Origin: Rhodospirillum centenum SW
Lineage (GTDB): Bacteria; Pseudomonadota; Alphaproteobacteria; Azospirillales; Azospirillaceae
NCBI RefSeq assembly: GCF_000016185.1
Contig: NC_011420.2
Span: 578,501-642,500 of the forward strand
Direction: 5' to 3'
Length of the DNA stretch: 64,000 nt
Shown here: positions 1-10,148 of the stretch, in pieces
Layout of the letters: every line of letters begins with the position of its first letter
Numbering within the stretch: the stretch's first letter is position 1
Program-made: the position numbers and the translations under genes
The notes under the pieces: model-generated
What the model saw: only the letters and a program-made list of their open reading frames with translations
Database searches by the model: none
What the model was told of the DNA's origin: nothing

Positions 1-1
1 G

Positions 2-1528
2 CGCGACCTCAAGGTCGTGGCCGATCTCTACGCCGTGAACATCGTGGACGCGGTCCACAAGGTCCGTGGCGGCAGCCTGACCTGGGACCAGGGCACGGCA
101 TCGGTGGAGACGGCCAAGGCCGGCATCCGGCAACACTGGGACGCCTACATGGCCACCTGGATGGTGCCGGAGGAAAAGGCGCTGGCCGCGGAGGTGCAGC
201 GGCGGCTGGGACCGGCCGACGCCATGGTGGCCGACCTGCTGCGCATCCTCGCTGCCCGGGACGCCGACGCCCTGGTCCGGCTCGCCGAGAAGAGCCTCTA
301 TCCCGTCATCGACCCGGTGAGCGAGGCCGTCACCGCCCTCATCGAGCTTCAGCTCCGCGTCGCCGACCAGGAGTATCAGACCAATGAGATCGTCTCCGGA
401 CAGTTCCGCCTGGTCATGACGGGACTGACCCTGCTCGGCTCCGTGGCGGTCGCCTTCGCCCTCTACACGGTGCTGCGCAAGGTGCTGCATCCGCTCAACG
501 GCATCACCGCCGTGATGGGCCGCATGGCCAGCGGCGACCTGCGGGTCGAGGTCGCGGGGGCCGACGGACGCGACGAGGTGGCGGCCATGGCCCGCGCCTT
601 GCGGGTCTTTCGTGACGGGCTGCTGGAGAGCGAGCGGCTGGCCCAGGCCCAGGAGGCGGAGCGCGCCGCCAAGGAACGCCGGGCGGCGGAGGTGGACCGG
701 CTGGTCCGCGGCTTCGACCAGGAGGCGGCTGCCGTGCTGCGCGCCGTCGGCGCCGCCGCGACCGAACTGGACTCCACGGCGCAGTCCATGGCCTCCATCG
801 CCGAGGAGACGAGCCGGCAGGCGGGCGCCGCCGCCACGGCCGCCGGCCAGACGACGGGCAATGTGCGGACCGTCGCCGCCGCGTCGGAAGAGATGGCGGC
901 GAGCATCCGCGAGATCGCCGAGCAGGTCGTCCGCTCCAAGACCGTGGCCGATCAGGCGACCGAGGATCTGCGCCAGACGAACCGCTCCGTCGCCGGCCTT
1001 TCCGCCGCGACCGACCGGATCGGGACCGTCGTGCAGCTCATCCAGGAGATCGCCGCCCAGACCAACCTGCTGGCGCTGAACGCCACCATCGAAGCGGCCC
1101 GCGCCGGGGAGGCGGGCAAGGGCTTCGCCGTCGTCGCGGCGGAGGTCAAGGCGCTGGCCAACCAGACGGCGAAGGCGACGGAGGAGATCGGGCAGCAGAT
1201 CGCGGCCGTGCAGTCCGTCTCGGCCGAGGTGGTCGCTGCCATCCGCGGCATCAGCCGGACGGTCGAGGCGGTCAACGAGATCTCCTCCTCCATCGCCGCC
1301 GCGATGGACGAGCAGGAGGCCGCGACCTCGGAGATCAGCCGCAACGTCGCCCAGGCCGCCGTCGGCACCGAAGGCGTCTCCGGCAATGTCGAGCAGGTGC
1401 TGGAGGCGGCCGGGCAGACCGGCGCCGCCTCCAGCCAGGTGCTCGGCGCCGCGCGGGAACTGGCGCAGCAGTCGGAGACCCTGCGCGCCCGAGTGGAGAC
1501 GTTCCTGGCCGCGATCCGCGCCGCCTGA
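2..1528 (+). CDS. Methyl-accepting chemotaxis protein, 5' end cut by window
   Basis: Transmembrane chemoreceptor that relays ligand binding to CheA/CheW. The frame is open to the left edge, so the first transmembrane helix and part of the periplasmic domain are missing; the GTG at 17 is probably internal. The visible part holds the end of a helical sensor domain, a membrane helix at about residues 131-153 (counting from the GTG), a HAMP domain to about 205, and a long cytoplasmic coiled coil ending near 500. The signalling hairpin is clear: [20 protein letters not shown] followed by [11 protein letters not shown]. There is no C-terminal CheR/CheB tether pentapeptide. The sensor looks like a four-helix bundle, but the ligand cannot be read from the sequence. 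The next gene is convergent, so no operon partner is visible. Confidence 0.95.
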   Translation, partial: RDLKVVADLYAVNIVDAVHKVRGGSLTWDQGTASVETAKAGIRQHWDAYMATWMVPEEKALAAEVQRRLGPADAMVADLLRILAARDADALVRLAEKSLYPVIDPVSEAVTALIELQLRVADQEYQTNEIVSGQFRLVMTGLTLLGSVAVAFALYTVLRKVLHPLNGITAVMGRMASGDLRVEVAGADGRDEVAAMARALRVFRDGLLESERLAQAQEAERAAKERRAAEVDRLVRGFDQEAAAVLRAVGAAATELDSTAQSMASIAEETSRQAGAAATAAGQTTGNVRTVAAASEEMAASIREIAEQVVRSKTVADQATEDLRQTNRSVAGLSAATDRIGTVVQLIQEIAAQTNLLALNATIEAARAGEAGKGFAVVAAEVKALANQTAKATEEIGQQIAAVQSVSAEVVAAIRGISRTVEAVNEISSSIAAAMDEQEAATSEISRNVAQAAVGTEGVSGNVEQVLEAAGQTGAASSQVLGAARELAQQSETLRARVETFLAAIRAA

Positions 1529-1560
1529 CCCGCGAGGGGCAGGGGCTTCAGGCAGGGGCT

Positions 1561-2631
1561 TCAGGCCGGCACCGTCCGCACCAGCCAGTCCCGCAAGGGG
1601 CGCCACAGCGTCGCTTCGGCCCCGCCGCTGACGACCATGCCGATATGGCCCAGCGGCGGGTCCCAGCGCTCGGCCCCCGGGATCGCGGCCGCCAGCGCGG
1701 CGGCGGAGGCCGGGGGCACGATGCGGTCGCGCGCCGGCACCACCACCAGGGTCGGAAGGGTCAGCCGGGCCGGCCCGACCGGCTCCCCCGCCACATGCCA
1801 GCGGCCCCGGCCGGGATCGTTGCGGCCGTACCAGCCGCCCAGGCACTCCCGCGCCACCGGGGCCGGGAGCGGCACCCCGTCGTTCAGCCAGTCCTCCAGC
1901 GCCACGAAGTCGTCCGCCTCCTCCGATCCCTCGGGCAGCTCGGCGAAGCGGCTGAACTTCTTCAGTCCCAGCAGCGGGTCCAGCATCAGGAACAGGGTCT
2001 GGATCGCGTCCACCGGCAGCTCGCCCAGGACGCCCAGGGCCGGCTCGAAGACCGGCAGCAGCGCCGCCGTCCGCCGGGCTCCGGCGGGGGTGTCGGCATG
2101 GAAGTCCCACGGTGTCGCCAGCGCCACCAGGGCGGCCACGTCGTCGGGCCGGCGCTGCGCCGCGGCCACCGTCAGCAGTCCGCCCATGCAGTAGCCGACC
2201 AGGGCCGGCCGGCGCCCGTCCAGGTGCCGGCGCGCCGCGGCCAGCGCGCGGGTCAGCCGCCCGGCGATCAGGTCGGTCAGGTCGAAGCTCCGCTCCGCCG
2301 CCACCGGCCGGCCCCAGTCCAGCAGCAGCGGCCGCACCCCGTTGCCGGCCAGCCAGCGCAGCAGGCTCCGGTGGCGGGAGAGGTCCAGGATGTAGCCGCG
2401 GTTGACCAGCGACGGCACGAACAGGGCGGGCGCGCCCCGCCCGCCGAAGTCCAGCAGCCGTGCGGCGCCTTCCGCCCAGACGGTGGGCGGGTCCTCCAGG
2501 TCGCGGTGGTAGGGGTGCCGGCGGTAGCGCTCAATCCCCGTCAGCAGCCGGTCCAGCCGGTGGCGCATCTCCCGATCGACGGCGCGGGCGAGGGCGTCCG
2601 CCCCGACGGCCGCGAGGTGCGGTTGCAGCAT
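1561..2631 (-). CDS. phaC: Poly(3-hydroxyalkanoate) synthase, class III-like catalytic subunit
   Basis: Alpha/beta-hydrolase that would polymerise 3-hydroxyacyl-CoA into storage polyester. From the ATG at 2631 it has 356 residues, the size of class III PhaC (about 355) rather than class I/II (about 560-600). The catalytic triad is visible: Cys148 in the lipase-like box GYCMGG, Asp302 in VVPARDRIV, and His329 in LGHIGM. From memory, the class III enzyme of Allochromatium has C149/D302/H331, so the spacing supports this start. The frame stays open upstream to 2916, but that stretch is proline-rich and overlaps another gene in a different frame. Even so, the chosen start overlaps the upstream 183-residue gene by about 100 bp. 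It lies downstream of that gene, which may encode its partner subunit. Confidence 0.85.
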   Translation of the reverse strand: MLQPHLAAVGADALARAVDREMRHRLDRLLTGIERYRRHPYHRDLEDPPTVWAEGAARLLDFGGRGAPALFVPSLVNRGYILDLSRHRSLLRWLAGNGVRPLLLDWGRPVAAERSFDLTDLIAGRLTRALAAARRHLDGRRPALVGYCMGGLLTVAAAQRRPDDVAALVALATPWDFHADTPAGARRTAALLPVFEPALGVLGELPVDAIQTLFLMLDPLLGLKKFSRFAELPEGSEEADDFVALEDWLNDGVPLPAPVARECLGGWYGRNDPGRGRWHVAGEPVGPARLTLPTLVVVPARDRIVPPASAAALAAAIPGAERWDPPLGHIGMVVSGGAEATLWRPLRDWLVRTVPA

Positions 2632-3082
2632 CGCCGCCCGCTCCCGCAGTTCCGGCCGCCAGGGCAGCGATCCGCTCCTCAAGAAGGGCAATCCGGCGGG
2701 ACAGCTCAGCAGCACGCTCAGACTCGCCGCCAGATGCAGCCCCAGCGGCCGCGGGCCCTGGCGCCGCGGGGGCGGCGGGGGCGGCGGAGGAGGCGGGGCG
2801 GGGCTCATCGGGCCGGCCCGTCCGGTCGGGCACGCCCCAGGGCGCCATCGTGCCGGGCGGAACGGTGAAGGCGGCGGTCGCCATGCGGGTGGCCTGCTCC
2901 AGGGTGCGGGCGACATGCTGTGCGGTGCGGACCGCCATGTCCGCCATCTCCGGATCGGCGGCCAGCGCCGCCCACTGGTCCTGCCACAGGTCCAGGCAGC
3001 GCCGGGCCAGTTCCTCCAGCGGGGGCGGCTCCTCCCGCGGCGGTTGCTGACCCCCGGGGGGACGGTCGTCGCTCTGCGTCAT
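2531..3082 (-). CDS. Small PHA-associated protein, possible synthase subunit (PhaE-like role)
   Basis: A 183-residue protein encoded immediately upstream of, and overlapping, the short PHA synthase. The start MTQSDDRPPG was chosen because the upstream open frame is low-complexity. The N-terminal third is helical (LARRCLDLWQDQWAAL, then ARTLEQATRMATAAF). A Pro/Ala-rich linker follows, then a heptad-like helix (ELSRRIALLEERIAALA) and a very basic Arg/Gly/Pro-rich tail. Class III synthases need a second subunit, PhaE, and class IV a different small subunit. This protein has the right position and helical character, but I do not recognise enough sequence to name it. It could instead be a phasin-like granule protein. 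It diverges from phaR. Confidence 0.7.
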   Translation of the reverse strand: MTQSDDRPPGGQQPPREEPPPLEELARRCLDLWQDQWAALAADPEMADMAVRTAQHVARTLEQATRMATAAFTVPPGTMAPWGVPDRTGRPDEPRPASSAAPAAPAAPGPAAAGAASGGESERAAELSRRIALLEERIAALAAGTAGAGGDAATAPRGRRGGRPRPRRRSGDAPPAGPAADGD

Positions 3083-3273
3083 GGTTCCTGCCTTCCGGCA
3101 TCCTCTCCCCGCCGGGTTCCGTCCTCCCTGGGCGCAGCGGCGCCGACGGCCGGTATTCCGACCGCGCGGGCGCTGCGGCAGGGCCTGTTCGCCAATGCGG
3201 GATGCTTGCGCCGGGACCGCTGCATCGCGTACTTCTACCAAGGACGACGCACATTGCCGGAAAGCGCCCCGAT

Positions 3274-3873
3274 ATGGCCGATAAAGAAGATAGCAAGCCC
3301 GCGCCGGTCACGATCAAGAAGTATGCTAACCGGCGGCTCTACAACACCGCGACCAGCAGCTATGTGACCCTCGACCATCTCTGCCAGATGGTCAAGGAGG
3401 GGACGGATTTCGTGGTGTACGACGCCAAGACGGGGGATGACATCACCCGTTCGGTGCTGACCCAGATCATCGTGGAGGAGGAGGCGAAGGGTCAGAACCT
3501 GCTGCCCATCCCGTTCCTCCGGCAGTTGATCAGCTTCTACGGCGACAACATGCAGTGGCTGGTGCCCCGGTATCTGGAGTACAGCATGCAGTCGTTCACC
3601 CGCAACCAGGAGAAGATGCGCGACTATTTCCAGAACGCGTTCGGCGGCATGTTCCCGTTCGGACCGTTCGAGGAGATGGGCAAGCAGAACATCGCCATGT
3701 TCGAGCGGGCCATGCGCATGTTCGCCCCCTTCGCCGGGGCCGAACCGCCGAAGCCCGACAGCCCCGCGGGGGAGTTCCGCAAGGGCGCGGACGACAAGTT
3801 CTCCGAATTGCAGCAGCGCCTGGACGAGTTGCAGAGCCAGCTCGAAACCCTGACGCGCAACAAGGGGTCCTGA
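3274..3873 (+). CDS. phaR: Polyhydroxyalkanoate synthesis repressor PhaR
   Basis: DNA- and PHA-binding regulator, 199 residues, that represses phasin and its own gene until polymer granules titrate it away. The N-terminal PhaR DNA-binding domain is distinctive (IKKYANRRLYNTATSSYVTL, residues about 14-33), followed by the PHB-accumulation regulatory segment around VYDAKTGDDITRSVLTQIIVEEE and a C-terminal helical part ending in a short coiled coil (ELQQRLDELQSQLETL). The start ATG GCC GAT follows a stretch with no good alternative. It is divergent from the synthase pair, the usual neighbourhood. This PhaR is the transcriptional regulator, not the class IV synthase subunit of the same name. Confidence 0.95.
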   Translation: MADKEDSKPAPVTIKKYANRRLYNTATSSYVTLDHLCQMVKEGTDFVVYDAKTGDDITRSVLTQIIVEEEAKGQNLLPIPFLRQLISFYGDNMQWLVPRYLEYSMQSFTRNQEKMRDYFQNAFGGMFPFGPFEEMGKQNIAMFERAMRMFAPFAGAEPPKPDSPAGEFRKGADDKFSELQQRLDELQSQLETLTRNKGS

Positions 3874-3991
3874 CCCCCTTCCGTGCGGGGCAGGCCGGGG
3901 GTTCCCAGCCCTTCGGTCCTGCCGCCACCGGGCCGGCAGCGCCACCGTCTGCACCCCTGCAACCCGCCCCGACCCCGCCTAGGCTGGGGGG

Positions 3992-4288
3992 ATGCGTGCT
4001 GCCCGATTTTCACTTCCCCGTCTGCTCCCCCGGCCGCTCCGTTGCGATGCGCGGTCCGGTTCCCCGGCTCCGTGCTGCCAGCCTGTCCGTGATACCACAG
4101 GCCGCGACTCCCCGGACTGTCGGGGGGAGCCGCCCGTCATCGACGCCGAGTTCGTGACGCTGGAGCCGGAGGCCCTTCCACCGCCCCGCCGGCCGGCCGC
4201 GGACCTCCCGGCCTTTCGCCGTGCCTGCGCCGCCTACCGCCGGGCCGCCGCCCTGGACGGGGCCGCGGGGCATGAGGTGGAGGTCTGA
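3992..4288 (+). CDS. Hypothetical protein, doubtful
   Basis: A 98-residue open frame between phaR and hicB. The second half (from about 4136, VIDAEFVTLEPEALPPP to the end) has strongly G/C-biased third positions and an acidic-then-basic composition that could be coding. The first half is Arg/Pro/Cys-rich and looks like noise. ATG 3992 is the only in-frame start and has a G-rich stretch just before it. No domain is recognised. It may be a short real gene or simply an open frame in high-GC intergenic DNA; apart from it, nothing else is seen between 3874 and 4292. Confidence 0.3.
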   Translation: MRAARFSLPRLLPRPLRCDARSGSPAPCCQPVRDTTGRDSPDCRGEPPVIDAEFVTLEPEALPPPRRPAADLPAFRRACAAYRRAAALDGAAGHEVEV

Positions 4289-4292
4289 TCCG

Positions 4293-4646
4293 TCAGGCCG
4301 GACCTTGAGCCTCACTGTCGAGATAGCGGCGCAGCGCGTCACTGACGACGGTGTTGAGGGTCTCGCCCCGACGTCTGGCGAGGAGCATGGCACGGCGGTG
4401 CAGGTCGGGGCCGGGCCGGACGTTGAAGCTGCCCTTCAGCGGCACATCGGGCTGGCGCCCCTCCGCCTCGCACAGATCAAGATAATCGTCCACGGCCTCG
4501 TGGAACGCTGCCTTGAGGCCCCTTGCGTCCACGCCTTCGTAGGTTACCAGATCGCGGATGAACTCCAGCCGGCCATGCAGCACCTCATCCGTGTCGCTGT
4601 ACTCGACCGAGCCGATATATCCCTTGTATTCCAGCATCGTACTCAT
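4293..4646 (-). CDS. hicB: HicB antitoxin with Arc/MetJ-type C-terminus
   Basis: Antitoxin of a HicAB type II module, 117 residues. The N-terminal part is the partially degraded RNase H-like HicB fold (LEYKGYIGSVEYSDTDEVLHG, split here as two motifs around residue 15), with the typical helix AAFHEAVDDYLDLCEAEG. The C-terminal third (GSFNVRPGPDLHRRAMLLARR, then LNTVVSDALRRYL) is a ribbon-helix-helix DNA-binding domain, so the protein can both neutralise the toxin and repress the operon. Its ATG overlaps the hicA stop by 4 bp, giving translational coupling with toxin first and antitoxin second, the usual HicAB order. Confidence 0.93.
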   Translation of the reverse strand: MSTMLEYKGYIGSVEYSDTDEVLHGRLEFIRDLVTYEGVDARGLKAAFHEAVDDYLDLCEAEGRQPDVPLKGSFNVRPGPDLHRRAMLLARRRGETLNTVVSDALRRYLDSEAQGPA

Positions 4647-4897
4647 ATCAGGCCCTCTTCGGCGAGCACCCGCAGCAGGTCTTCGATGACGTACATCTTC
4701 ACGATGCTGCCGGGGTGGGGCTTGTGCAGCGCGATGGTCGGTGCGGTGGCATGGACAAACCGTCGCCGGGACCCGCCTGTCCTGCCGGTCGGTGCTTCGC
4801 TGTAGCCCAGCCCTTCCAGCAGCCTGACCAGTTCGTCCCAGGTGAAGTCCGTCGGCCTGCCCTTGAGCCGGTCCACCAGTTTGTCGCGCCGGCTCAT
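4643..4897 (-). CDS. hicA: HicA mRNA interferase toxin
   Basis: Toxin of the HicAB pair, 84 residues, predicted to cleave mRNA through a double-stranded RNA-binding-like fold. The family layout is seen: RRDKLVDRLKGRP at the start, the WDELVRLLEGLGY helix, the basic strand GGSRRRFVH, and the catalytic histidine context ALHKPHPGS, followed by the C-terminal helix YVIEDLLRVLAEEGLI. The gene is slightly longer than the shortest HicA proteins (about 60 residues) but fits YcfA/HicA members of this size. It is first in a two-gene operon with hicB and is probably repressed by HicB from the inverted repeat at 4956-4975. Confidence 0.93.
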   Translation of the reverse strand: MSRRDKLVDRLKGRPTDFTWDELVRLLEGLGYSEAPTGRTGGSRRRFVHATAPTIALHKPHPGSIVKMYVIEDLLRVLAEEGLI

Positions 4898-4932
4898 GAC
4901 GCCGTGCCGCCTCCGTCCCGACTTTCCCTGTC

Positions 4933-4975
4933 AGTATGGCCCCTTCCCGCCCATTTGCAACCGGACGCGGTTGCA
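4933..4975 (-). promoter_or_regulatory. Candidate hicAB promoter and HicB operator
   Basis: A perfect 8-bp inverted repeat, TGCAACCG-gacg-CGGTTGCA, lies at 4956-4975, about 60 bp upstream of hicA. Reading the minus strand, a -35-like TTGCAA (4960-4955) sits inside this palindrome and a -10-like CATACT (4938-4933) follows after 16 bp. A repressor bound to the palindrome would cover the -35 element. Ribbon-helix-helix antitoxins typically bind such palindromes. The promoter match is moderate (4 of 6 in each box). Confidence 0.5.
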
Positions 4976-5092
4976 GGTCTGGGACGATGCGGGGTACGGC
5001 CAGCGCGGATTCTGGCCGTACTCCGTCCTTCCGCCCCCTGCGGTCGGGCTCTCGACTTATCCACAGGTTGCGTACCACCGGGGGGCCTGGTC

Positions 5093-7189
<2,097 letters not shown>

Positions 7190-7424
7190 GGTTTCCTCAC
7201 CCGTCTTGGTTCGCGTTTGCCAGGAACAGACAGGATCGGCCGCGCCGCGGTCAAGCGCACGGTCGGCGGAGAGGCGGCCTTCTCCGGGAGGCGGCCCGCT
7301 GGGCGGACATCCTCGGCGGCGCCTGTCGTTCCGGGGCGGGTCTGGTCTATCGTGCCGCGCCGGTCGCCGAGAAGCCGGGCAGGACGCCGTCCCGGCGCAG
7401 GAACTTGGGAAAGGAAACAGAGAC

Positions 7425-8450
7425 ATGCCCGTGAACCGTCGTATCGTGCTGGCCGAACGGCCGCAGGGGATGCCGACGCCGGAGACCTTCCGGCTGGAGG
7501 AAGGGCCGGTTCCGACGGCCGGCCCCGACCAGGTGCTGTTGCGGACCGTCTGGCTGTCGCTCGACCCCTACATGCGCGGCCGGATGAGCGCCGCGAAATC
7601 CTATGCCCAGCCGGTGGAGATCGGCGACGTCATGGTCGGCGGCACCGTCTGCGAGGTGGTGCAGTCGAACGCCGAGGGATTCGCGCCCGGCGATCTGGTG
7701 CTGGCCCAGACCGGCTGGCAGGACTATGCCGCCGCCGGGGCCAAGGCCGTACAGAAGCTGGACCCCGGCGCCTTTCCGCCCAGTCTGGCGCTGGGCACGC
7801 TCGGCATGCCGGGTCTGACCGCCTATGTCGGCCTGCTGGACATCGGGGAGCCGCGCAACGGGGAGACGGTCGTCGTCTCCGCCGCGGCCGGGGCGGTGGG
7901 CTCCGTCGTCGGGCAGATCGCCCGGATCAGGGGCTGCCGCGCCGTGGGCATCGCCGGCGGCAAGGACAAGTGCGACTACGTCACCGGCACGCTGGGGTTC
8001 GACGCCTGCGTGGACTACAAGGCGCCCGACTTCATGCAGCGCCTGAAGGAAGCCTGCCCCAGCGGCATCGACGTCTATTTCGACAATGTCGGCGGGGACG
8101 TGGCGGACGCCTGCATGGCGCTGCTGAACAATTTCGCCCGCGTGCCGGTCTGCGGCCGCATCGCCAACTACAACGACACCGAACTGCCGCCGGGGCCGAA
8201 CCGGGTGCCGCAGCTCATGGGGCTCGTGCTGACCCGCCGGCTGAAGGTGCAGGGCTTCATCGTCTCCGACCGCTGGCACCGCATGGCGGATTTCCACCAC
8301 GACATGGGCGCCTGGCTGCGCGACGGCCGGATAAAGTACCGCGAGGACGTGGTGGAAGGGCTGGAAAAGGCGCCGGAGGCGTTCATCGGCCTGCTCCAGG
8401 GCCGCAACTTCGGCAAGCTGCTGGTCCGCGTCGGGCCCGACCGGGCCTGA
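7425..8450 (+). CDS. NADP-dependent oxidoreductase, MDR superfamily (CurA/leukotriene B4 dehydrogenase-like)
   Basis: Zinc-independent medium-chain reductase, 341 residues, of the group that reduces alpha,beta-unsaturated ketones or aldehydes with NADPH. Visible marks are the N-terminal substrate-domain sequence WLSLDPYMRGRMS, the Rossmann segment VVSAAAGAVGSVVGQIAR, the NADP-side GIAGGKDKC, and YFDNVGGD, all typical of the family. The catalytic-zinc ligands of alcohol dehydrogenases are absent. A purine-rich stretch (ggaaaggaaacag) precedes the ATG. It heads a run of five same-strand genes (two SDRs, an APH-like kinase and, further on, a Nudix gene), which suggests a shared catabolic function; the substrate is not readable. 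Confidence 0.9.
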   Translation: MPVNRRIVLAERPQGMPTPETFRLEEGPVPTAGPDQVLLRTVWLSLDPYMRGRMSAAKSYAQPVEIGDVMVGGTVCEVVQSNAEGFAPGDLVLAQTGWQDYAAAGAKAVQKLDPGAFPPSLALGTLGMPGLTAYVGLLDIGEPRNGETVVVSAAAGAVGSVVGQIARIRGCRAVGIAGGKDKCDYVTGTLGFDACVDYKAPDFMQRLKEACPSGIDVYFDNVGGDVADACMALLNNFARVPVCGRIANYNDTELPPGPNRVPQLMGLVLTRRLKVQGFIVSDRWHRMADFHHDMGAWLRDGRIKYREDVVEGLEKAPEAFIGLLQGRNFGKLLVRVGPDRA

Positions 8451-8520
8451 CCCGCCGGGCAGGACGACGCGCAGAACCAAAGGCCGGACCCCACCGGCCG
8501 GAACGACGGGAGGAACGCCC

Positions 8521-9285
8521 ATGACGGGCCGTCTCAAGGACAAGGTCATCCTCATCACCGGCGGGGCGGGCGGCATCGGGTCCGCCACCGCGCGCCACGC
8601 TGCCCGCGAGGGCGCGCGGGTCGTCATCACCGACCTGAGCGCCGCCCGGGGCGAGCAGGCGGCGGCCGAGATCGGCCACGGCACCCTGTTCCTGGAACAG
8701 GACGTGCGCGACGAGGCACGCTGGCAGGACGTGGTGGACGCCGTGCTGCGCCACCACGGCCGGCTGGACGGGCTGGTCAACAATGCCGGCGTCGGGGTGC
8801 GCGGCTCCATCGTGGAGACGACGCTGGAGGACTGGCGCTTCGTCCACGCGGTCAACACCGAGGGCGTCTTCCTGGGCTGCAAGCACGGCATCCTGGCGAT
8901 GCGGGAGACGGGGGGCGGGTCCATCGTGAACCTGTCCTCCGTCGCCGGGATGATCGGTGCGCCGGACCTGACCGCCTACTGCTCGTCCAAGGGGGCGGTG
9001 CGGCTGCTGACCAAGTCCGTCGCCGTCTGGTGCGCCGAGCAGAAGAACGGCATCCGGGTGAACTCCGTCCACCCGTCGTTCTTGATGACGCCCATGGTGC
9101 AGATGATGATCGACACGGCCCCCGACCCGGCCATGGCGCACAGGATGCTGTCGCGCGCCGCCCCGATGGGCCGGCTGGGCGAGCCGGAGGATGCCGCCGG
9201 CATGATCGTCTTCCTGCTGTCGGACGAGGCCGGGTTCATGACCGGCGGCGAGTATGTCGTGGACGGCGGCCTGACGGCCCGCTGA
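8521..9285 (+). CDS. SDR family oxidoreductase
   Basis: Classical short-chain dehydrogenase, 254 residues. The cofactor motif TGGAGGIG is at residues 13-20, NNAG at 87-90, and the catalytic Ser/Tyr/Lys at about 140/153/157 (LSSVAGMIG, then YCSSK). The acidic residue at the end of the second strand (VITDLS) favours NAD over NADP. The C-terminus MTGGEYVVDGG is typical of the cyclopentanol dehydrogenase/3-hydroxyacyl reductase group. The start has a good Shine-Dalgarno (gggagga) 6 bp upstream. It lies between the MDR reductase and a second SDR in what looks like one transcription unit. Substrate unknown; a hydroxyacyl-CoA or alcohol is plausible from context. Confidence 0.9.
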   Translation: MTGRLKDKVILITGGAGGIGSATARHAAREGARVVITDLSAARGEQAAAEIGHGTLFLEQDVRDEARWQDVVDAVLRHHGRLDGLVNNAGVGVRGSIVETTLEDWRFVHAVNTEGVFLGCKHGILAMRETGGGSIVNLSSVAGMIGAPDLTAYCSSKGAVRLLTKSVAVWCAEQKNGIRVNSVHPSFLMTPMVQMMIDTAPDPAMAHRMLSRAAPMGRLGEPEDAAGMIVFLLSDEAGFMTGGEYVVDGGLTAR

Positions 9286-9348
9286 TCCCCCGCCCGTCCA
9301 GGCCAGCAATCACAAGTCTGCAATCATAAGAAGGAAGGAAACGACCCG

Positions 9349-10134
9349 ATGCATCCGTTGTTCGACCTCACCGGCAAGGTCGCCCTCATCACCGGCTCCT
9401 CCCGCGGCATCGGCCGCGCCATCGCCGAGGAATACGCCCGCGCCGGCGCCCGCGTGGTGATCTCCTCGCGCAAGCTGGACGTCTGCGAACAGGTGCGCGA
9501 CGCCATCAACGCCGAGCACGGCGCCGGCCGCGCCATCGCCGTGGCCTGCAACATCGGCCGCAAGGAGGATCTGGAGCGGCTGGTCGCCGAGACGAAGGCG
9601 GCGTTCGGACAGATCGACATCCTGGTGGCGAACGCGGCCATCAACCCGGTCTACGGCCCCCTGGCCGCCGTCAGCGACGACGCCTGGGACAAGATCATGG
9701 GCACCAACCTGCGCAGCACCTGGTGGCTGTGCAACATGGTGATGCCGGAGATGGCGGAGCGGAAGGGCGGCAGCGTCATCGTGCTGTCCTCCATCGCCGG
9801 ACTGCGCGGCAACCCGGTGATCGGCGCCTACGGCATCTCCAAGGCGGCGGAAGCCGCACTGGTGCGCAACCTCGCCGTCGAGTACGGCCGCGCCGGGGTC
9901 CGCATCAATGCCATCGCCCCCGGCATCATCGAGACGGACTTCGCCAAGGCCCTGACCGACAATCCGGAGATCGCCAAGGCGACGATGCGCAAGACCCCGC
10001 TCGGCCGCTTCGGCCGGCCGGTGGAGATCGCCGGCGTTGCCCTGATGCTGGCATCGCCCGCGGGCGGCTACCTGACCGGCCAGACGCTCGTGGTGGACGG
10101 CGGCGCCACCATCGGCGATCCCTTGACGGTCTAG
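9349..10134 (+). CDS. SDR family oxidoreductase (3-oxoacyl reductase-like)
   Basis: Second classical SDR in the cluster, 261 residues. The TGSSRGIG cofactor loop is at residues 15-22, followed by VISSRK, whose Arg/Lys after the second strand favours NADP. The catalytic set is Ser147/148, Tyr161 and Lys165 (AYGISKAA). The active-site NNAG motif is replaced by VANAAI, which is common in some SDR groups. The C-terminal YLTGQTLVVDGG is typical. aaggaagga lies just upstream of the ATG. Only 14 bp separate its stop from the phosphotransferase gene that follows, a gene pairing often seen near acyl-CoA dehydrogenases. Confidence 0.9.
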   Translation: MHPLFDLTGKVALITGSSRGIGRAIAEEYARAGARVVISSRKLDVCEQVRDAINAEHGAGRAIAVACNIGRKEDLERLVAETKAAFGQIDILVANAAINPVYGPLAAVSDDAWDKIMGTNLRSTWWLCNMVMPEMAERKGGSVIVLSSIAGLRGNPVIGAYGISKAAEAALVRNLAVEYGRAGVRINAIAPGIIETDFAKALTDNPEIAKATMRKTPLGRFGRPVEIAGVALMLASPAGGYLTGQTLVVDGGATIGDPLTV

Positions 10135-10148
10135 GCGGGGAGACGGCC

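Noticed and set aside
2632-2916. N-terminal extension of the PHA synthase to 2916
   Set aside because: Proline-rich, overlapping the 183-residue gene in another frame, and would spoil the class III length and catalytic spacing.
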